Source: Nitrospirota bacterium (lineage in GTDB: Bacteria > Nitrospirota > Thermodesulfovibrionia > Thermodesulfovibrionales > Dissulfurispiraceae). From it: a stretch of DNA of 64,000 nucleotides. The stretch lies in contig JADFXU010000008.1 in the NCBI GenBank assembly GCA_015233365.1, positions 1-64,000 on the forward strand, in the 5' to 3' direction. Positions 60,330-64,000 of the stretch are shown in pieces (position 1 is the first letter of the stretch; each line of letters begins with the position of its first letter). The notes below the pieces were generated by a model, which saw nothing but the letters and a program-made list of their open reading frames with translations, did no database searches and was not told where the DNA came from. The position numbers and the translations under genes were made by a program.

Positions 60330-60625
60330 CTTTTCGTAGTGTCTTGTTTCCTTTCGCTCCTGAACATGGATAACATGCGCTCTGTGACCGCATAGCCGCC
60401 GGCGGCATTGGCTGCCCCGAGCAGAACAGCCAGAAAACCTATCGCCTGCTCAAAAGGCGTTTGAGCTTCTCCCAGCACAACCATTGCCCCCACCAGCACT
60501 ACACCGTGCACGAAATTCGAGCCTGACATAAGGGGCGTGTGCAGTATTACAGGCACCCTTGATATCACTTCATAGCCGGTGAATGCAGCCAGCATAAATA
60601 TATAAAGTGCAACAAATCCTTCCAT
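60326..60625 (-). CDS. pntAB: NAD(P) transhydrogenase alpha-2 (membrane part of alpha)
   Basis: 99 aa from ATG 60625. Three to four membrane segments, with GSNFVHGVVLVGAMVVLGEA; the chain matches the dII part of PntA. Separate genes for the NAD-binding and membrane parts of alpha (three-subunit transhydrogenase) are typical of Alphaproteobacteria and many anaerobes. Starts 4 bases after the alpha-1 stop and overlaps pntB by four. Confidence 0.88.
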   Translation of the reverse strand: MEGFVALYIFMLAAFTGYEVISRVPVILHTPLMSGSNFVHGVVLVGAMVVLGEAQTPFEQAIGFLAVLLGAANAAGGYAVTERMLSMFRSERKQDTTKR

Positions 60626-60629
60626 AGAG

Positions 60630-61754
60630 TTATAGCCCCAAAGCCTTTCGCGCGCTTTCATTGCGCACCTGCCCCTCAAGGGTCAAGGCGCTCCCGTTAA
60701 TAATCTCGTCACTCCAGTCAAGCCGGAGTTCTCCTTCTTTAATATGAGGGGCCAAAAAATTGTACAGGTTTCTGGAATACATTTCCGAAGCGTGGACCGG
60801 CATGCGCGAGGGCAAATTTACCGGCCCCATGATTGTGACACCGCCTGTGATTACGGTTTCCCCTGCCCGGGTTCCGGCGACATTCCCGCCCCCTTCAGCA
60901 GCCATGTCCACGATTAGAGCACCACGTTTCATGCCGGCCACCATGTCTTCACTGACAATCAGGGGGCTTTTTTTGCCGGGCAGGGCCGCAGTGGTTATCA
61001 GCACGTCGACCTGGGAAATCGCCTTCGCCAGCCTTTCCTGCTGGATTTTAATCTCCTCTGCGGTCAGTTCCCTGGCGTACCCGCCTACGCCGCTCGCAGA
61101 CACCCCGGTATCTATGAATCTCGCCCCCACGGACTCGGCTTGCTCTTTGGTTTCATGGCGCACATCGTAAGCTTCAACAATTGCGCCGAGGCGATGGGCG
61201 GTGGCTATAGCCTGCAACCCCGCAACGCCTGCGCCAATCACAAGCACCCTCGCCGGGCGCAGTGTTCCGGCAGCGAAGGTTATCATGGGAAATAATTTCG
61301 GGCAGTTACCGGCGGCTATGATTGTGCAGAGATAACCGGCCACCGTTGCTTGTGAGGAAAGGGCGTCCATGCTCTGGGCCCGGGAGATGCGCGGAATCAA
61401 TTCAAGGGCAAAGCCGGTTATTTTTCTATCACATAATAGTCTTGCACGTTCCTGATTTTCAAAGGGACGCAGGAAACCGATCAGTACAGTGCCTGGGCGC
61501 ATTGCCCGGACCTCGTCAAGAGATGGCGACTGGACCTTCAATATAACCTGGGACCGAGCGTATACCTCTGCGGCATCCGCCGCGATATCCGCCTCCGCGA
61601 ATTCCTCATCGTCAAAATGACTTCCGGCACCGGCGCTGCGCTCTATACAAATATTTGCGCCCAGGGACCTGAACTTTTTGCAAACTGCGGGCACGAGGGC
61701 GACACGATTCTCGCCCATGACGGTTTCCTTCGGAACGCCTATCACAAGAGCCAT
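60630..61754 (-). CDS. pntAA: NAD(P) transhydrogenase alpha-1 (NAD-binding)
   Basis: 374 aa, dI domain related to alanine dehydrogenase. IGVPKETVMGENRVALVP, RAQSMDALSSQATVAGYL (the RQD-like loop), and VLVIGAGVAGLQAIATAHRLGA (NAD Rossmann) are present. It binds NADH in the cytoplasm. First gene of the transhydrogenase operon; GAGGT precedes the ATG. Confidence 0.94.
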   Translation of the reverse strand: MALVIGVPKETVMGENRVALVPAVCKKFRSLGANICIERSAGAGSHFDDEEFAEADIAADAAEVYARSQVILKVQSPSLDEVRAMRPGTVLIGFLRPFENQERARLLCDRKITGFALELIPRISRAQSMDALSSQATVAGYLCTIIAAGNCPKLFPMITFAAGTLRPARVLVIGAGVAGLQAIATAHRLGAIVEAYDVRHETKEQAESVGARFIDTGVSASGVGGYARELTAEEIKIQQERLAKAISQVDVLITTAALPGKKSPLIVSEDMVAGMKRGALIVDMAAEGGGNVAGTRAGETVITGGVTIMGPVNLPSRMPVHASEMYSRNLYNFLAPHIKEGELRLDWSDEIINGSALTLEGQVRNESARKALGL

Positions 61755-61857
61755 GGAACTACCTCATTTCTGGTACGGTGGCTTTCCGAAGGATGGGATT
61801 CAACCATCCTTTTTCTGCAACAGATGGAAGGCCCGATTATTCATGACAGATAATCTC

Positions 61858-62115
61858 CTAATATCTCCCATGTCCTTCATGCATTTCACCAAACTCTATA
61901 CCTTTCTTTACTTGTTCAATAGCATGATTTATAAGTTCAATTGCCTTTTCCCTGTGCCCGCCCTTATTAGGCGCAGCCTTTTCCAACTGCTCTTTTGCTT
62001 CCTTTAAACGTTCGAGTGCGGCCCTCATGTGAGGCTCGTCGGCTGCACAAACGCCGACTGTACCACCGATAATAAGGACTGCAGCAACAACAACTGCCAG
62101 AATCTTTCTTGTCAT
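61858..62115 (-). CDS. Small periplasmic helical protein (SmbP-like)
   Basis: 85 aa. A signal peptide (about 1-25) precedes a short antiparallel helical protein: MRAALERLKEAKEQLEKAAP and GGHREKAIELINHAIEQVKKG. This resembles small metal-binding protein SmbP and its relatives, but histidines are fewer than in SmbP, so metal binding is uncertain. A GGAGG site precedes the ATG. Stands alone between the transhydrogenase operon and a sensor kinase. Confidence 0.7.
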   Translation of the reverse strand: MTRKILAVVVAAVLIIGGTVGVCAADEPHMRAALERLKEAKEQLEKAAPNKGGHREKAIELINHAIEQVKKGIEFGEMHEGHGRY

Positions 62116-62213
62116 TTTAATTCCTCCCTGGTTTCAAAATCAGTAAATTTAAGATTACGCTAACACTCTTCCGGTTCCTGGTTCAAGGTACTTTTCACAT
62201 CGGGCAAGCGGTC

Positions 62214-63752
62214 TTATCCTTTCCATCTTGTTGGAAGCAGTATGGTCAAGGTTGTGCCTTTTCCCTCTTCACTTCCCATCTTTATTTCTCCTAAATGCTC
62301 GGATATTATTTGCTTTACCAGCGGCAGGCCCATACCGAATCCGAAACTCTTGGTGCTGTAAAAAGTATCGAAAATCCTGTCGAGGTCCGCTTTCCTGATG
62401 CCGATTCCGTTATCCGTTATAGTTACGACCGCCTTATCATTATCCAGACGGGATGAAATTGTCACCGTGCCGTTTACCGGAGTCGCTTCGATAGCGTTTC
62501 TTATGACATGGAATAGCGCCACCCGCAAAAGGCTCTTTTCAGCATTGATCTTCAAGGGCTCTTTCGAAAGGTCCACGGCTACATGCACTTCCTTATGGGC
62601 AGCCTCTTTTTCAAGGGTAGGCAAAACACTCCTGATAATCTCGTTGATATCCTCGTACTTGAATACGGATTTCTTGGTCCGGAGCAGGTTTTCGAAATCC
62701 CCCACAATAGTCTGCAATTTTTCGCACTCATCGACTGCTGCGTTAAGATTGCTTATGACATTCACCAACTCCTCTTTCCTGTCAAGCACTCTTTTGCAAA
62801 CGATCCCTATTATTGCAGCAGGGTTTCTTATTTTATCGGCAACGGTCAATGCCATCAAACTCATCGTCCTCTCCGCTACGATTGTTTCCAGTTCCTGGTT
62901 CAGGTCCGTTAATTCAGCATTAATGTCCTCAATCACATGCTTGTCCCTCAGCGCCTTCAGGTGAATATCATACATTTTGATGAAAAAAAGGCTCACAGAA
63001 CCGAGAAGAAAGAAAGCGAATATGTTAAAACTGCCGCTGACCGGTGAAATAGACTGCCACGTATCCGCGTTCCCTGCAGCGATAAGGACGTTCTTTGCAA
63101 TGTGGCCTATACCACGCGAGATCGAAAACAGGACGAAAGCTGAAGAGAGCCATATCATATAATTCCATAAGATGTTTGCTTTGTCTTTTTTGAAAAGTTT
63201 TATAGCGGTAATAAGACTCAGTGCGGAAAGGACCATGAAAACACATGCTCCGCCGATTTCAACGATGAATACCGGCAGCAAGGGCAATATGGCCGATGAC
63301 AAGGTCTCGGCGCTCTCAGCTCTTTTCAGGTGGCCCCTCAAGCCGGCATAGAAAAAAAACATCGCCAAATCAATTAATAAATAGTCATATCTGGCGAAAT
63401 AAAAAAAACAGCCTTTCCCGCTAACTATGATTCTGCTTCTAAAATAGTCCAAACCGATATCGCTTCCGACAATTTGATAAGGAGCCATCTGGTGCTCCGC
63501 TATTTGTCCCGCAAAGACAATGATGTCCCACAAGATAAAGAGCAGTAATGCGATGACGGTCTTTTGCCAGATTTTTTCTTTGTGAAGCTGGTTGTAAATC
63601 ATGGCGCCCAACACGACAACGCATGAAATTAGGAAAAAGATGCGGGCAACTTCATTAACGAACGTTGCAGGATAATCATGGGACACAAAGGCCCATGCGC
63701 TTGAAGGCAGGACAAGAAAAAGGGCCCCTATTGTGAGTTGTATAACAAACAT
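62214..63752 (-). CDS. Membrane sensor protein with histidine-kinase ATPase domain but no phospho-accepting His
   Basis: 512 aa. Seven or so hydrophobic segments (1-260) form a membrane sensor; a coiled coil (about 262-295) leads to a dimerisation helix reading TVADKIRNPAAIIG, where the usual HE of the H-box is Asp306-Lys307. The N-P pair and the rest of the box are kept. The HATPase domain is intact: HVIRNAIEATP, ITDNGIGIRKADLDRIFDTFY, FGFGMGLPLVKQII. Either it signals without autophosphorylation at this site, phosphorylates another residue, or acts as a regulatory pseudokinase. No partner regulator is adjacent. Confidence 0.85.
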   Translation of the reverse strand: MFVIQLTIGALFLVLPSSAWAFVSHDYPATFVNEVARIFFLISCVVVLGAMIYNQLHKEKIWQKTVIALLLFILWDIIVFAGQIAEHQMAPYQIVGSDIGLDYFRSRIIVSGKGCFFYFARYDYLLIDLAMFFFYAGLRGHLKRAESAETLSSAILPLLPVFIVEIGGACVFMVLSALSLITAIKLFKKDKANILWNYMIWLSSAFVLFSISRGIGHIAKNVLIAAGNADTWQSISPVSGSFNIFAFFLLGSVSLFFIKMYDIHLKALRDKHVIEDINAELTDLNQELETIVAERTMSLMALTVADKIRNPAAIIGIVCKRVLDRKEELVNVISNLNAAVDECEKLQTIVGDFENLLRTKKSVFKYEDINEIIRSVLPTLEKEAAHKEVHVAVDLSKEPLKINAEKSLLRVALFHVIRNAIEATPVNGTVTISSRLDNDKAVVTITDNGIGIRKADLDRIFDTFYSTKSFGFGMGLPLVKQIISEHLGEIKMGSEEGKGTTLTILLPTRWKG

Positions 63753-63789
63753 TTCCTGCTCAAATCATAGCATAAAAAGGGAATGTAAG

Positions 63790-63874
63790 ATGTTGAATGT
63801 TGGATGTTGAATTAAGGAAAACTGATAATTTTCTTTTACCATAATTCAACATTTGCAATTCAAAATTCAACATT
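63790..63874. repeat. Inverted TGTTGAAT-type repeat between convergent-read genes
   Basis: TGTTGAATGTTGGATGTTGAAT on the left (63790-63811) is inversely repeated as AATTCAACATTTGCAATTCA and AAATTCAACATT on the right (63843-63874). A dispersed, simple-sequence-like element that probably forms a hairpin downstream of the CDF gene. It reaches into that gene's last codons. Confidence 0.5.
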
Positions 63875-64000
63875 GTCTTTTCCCTTGCATATCCAGTCTG
63901 CTTCGGGCGGGTCGGTTGCAGGCTCTATATGAACGACAATATCAATGATTTCGGGAATCCTGCCCCTGATATTCTCCTCGGCAACATGAGCGATCCGATG
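63860..64000 (-). CDS. C-terminal end of a CDF-family cation efflux protein (partial)
   Basis: 46 codons plus stop; the gene runs off the right end of the window. HRIAHVAEENIRGRIPEIID and IVVHIEPATDPPEA are the cytoplasmic C-terminal domain of cation diffusion facilitators (the VHIEP motif is typical). These export Zn, Fe, Mn or Co. The last codons (about NVEF) lie inside the inverted repeat, so the repeat supplies the current stop. Confidence 0.75.
   Translation of the reverse strand, partial: HRIAHVAEENIRGRIPEIIDIVVHIEPATDPPEADWICKGKDNVEF

Noticed and set aside
1-64000. CRISPR arrays, rRNA, prophage structural genes
   Set aside because: No regularly spaced repeats, no rRNA sequence and no phage head or tail genes were seen.

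Overview
The window reads as a contiguous stretch of a Gram-negative anaerobe's chromosome. It has multihaem cytochromes c, an Hmc-type membrane redox complex, split proton-translocating transhydrogenase, NarL-type and HWE-type sensor kinases, and Y1 (REP-associated) transposase elements bounded by GGGGTCAGGTCTTG ends. This mix suggests Nitrospirota (Thermodesulfovibrionia-like) or Desulfobacterota. That placement is inference; there is no rRNA or other phylogenetic marker that I can use. About 65 genes were supported, plus one tRNA-Pro.

Layout. 1-2.9 kb: a MerR/DUF134/NifX-like metal-cofactor cluster, then an M56 peptidase and a membrane-anchored partner. 3.0-11.8 kb: a phased array of five half-sites, three unrecognised small membrane proteins with basic tails, a five-haem cytochrome, a TAT-exported 4x[4Fe-4S] protein, an NrfD-type quinol module, a 13-haem cytochrome and a cytochrome b, followed by a NarL-family sensor/regulator pair. 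11.8-20.7 kb: housekeeping genes (YbgC thioesterase, degenerate receiver-GGDEF, LeuC-type dehydratase, GlgC, DMT exporter, Cfa, class II deacetylase, AhpF-like reductase). 21.1-30.7 kb: ten tightly coupled genes (NifU-like, AmiC amidase, EcfT-like, D-aminoacylase, C26 peptidase, AI-2E permease, peptide-binding lipoprotein, MBL hydrolase, DppB/DppC permeases) that look like a cell-wall peptide salvage unit without its own ATPases. 30.8-34.2 kb: DksA, IHF-alpha, MerR, tRNA-Pro, a HicBA module and an integrase remnant cut by a Y1 transposase element.

34.2-41.3 kb holds a biotin-dependent acyl-CoA carboxylase (alpha and beta), a flavoprotein, acylphosphatase, biotin synthase and two gene remnants (IS21-type transposase tail, sigma-70 piece). 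41.4-52.9 kb is an 11-kb methylmalonyl-CoA/propionate cassette: transcarboxylase 12S-like and 5S+biotin-carrier subunits, a small accessory protein, gamma carbonic anhydrase, MeaB, methylmalonyl-CoA mutase, epimerase and SucCD. A 183-bp sequence flanks it as a direct repeat. 53-64 kb: radical SAM/SPASM protein, nitroreductase, TauE exporter, a large sensor kinase, a FliE-like orphan, PntB/PntA2/PntA1, a SmbP-like periplasmic protein, a sensor kinase lacking the phospho-accepting His, and the C-terminal end of a CDF metal exporter running off the window.

Together the genes describe an anaerobic, quinone- and cytochrome-based energy metabolism with a probably acquired methylmalonyl-CoA route that interconverts propionyl-CoA, pyruvate/oxaloacetate and succinate. 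Biotin and B12 are needed for that route, and biotin synthase lies beside it. The strongest candidates for something undescribed are the small membrane proteins plus phased operator heading the redox operon, the translationally coupled peptide-salvage operon, and the direct-repeat-bounded propionate cassette.
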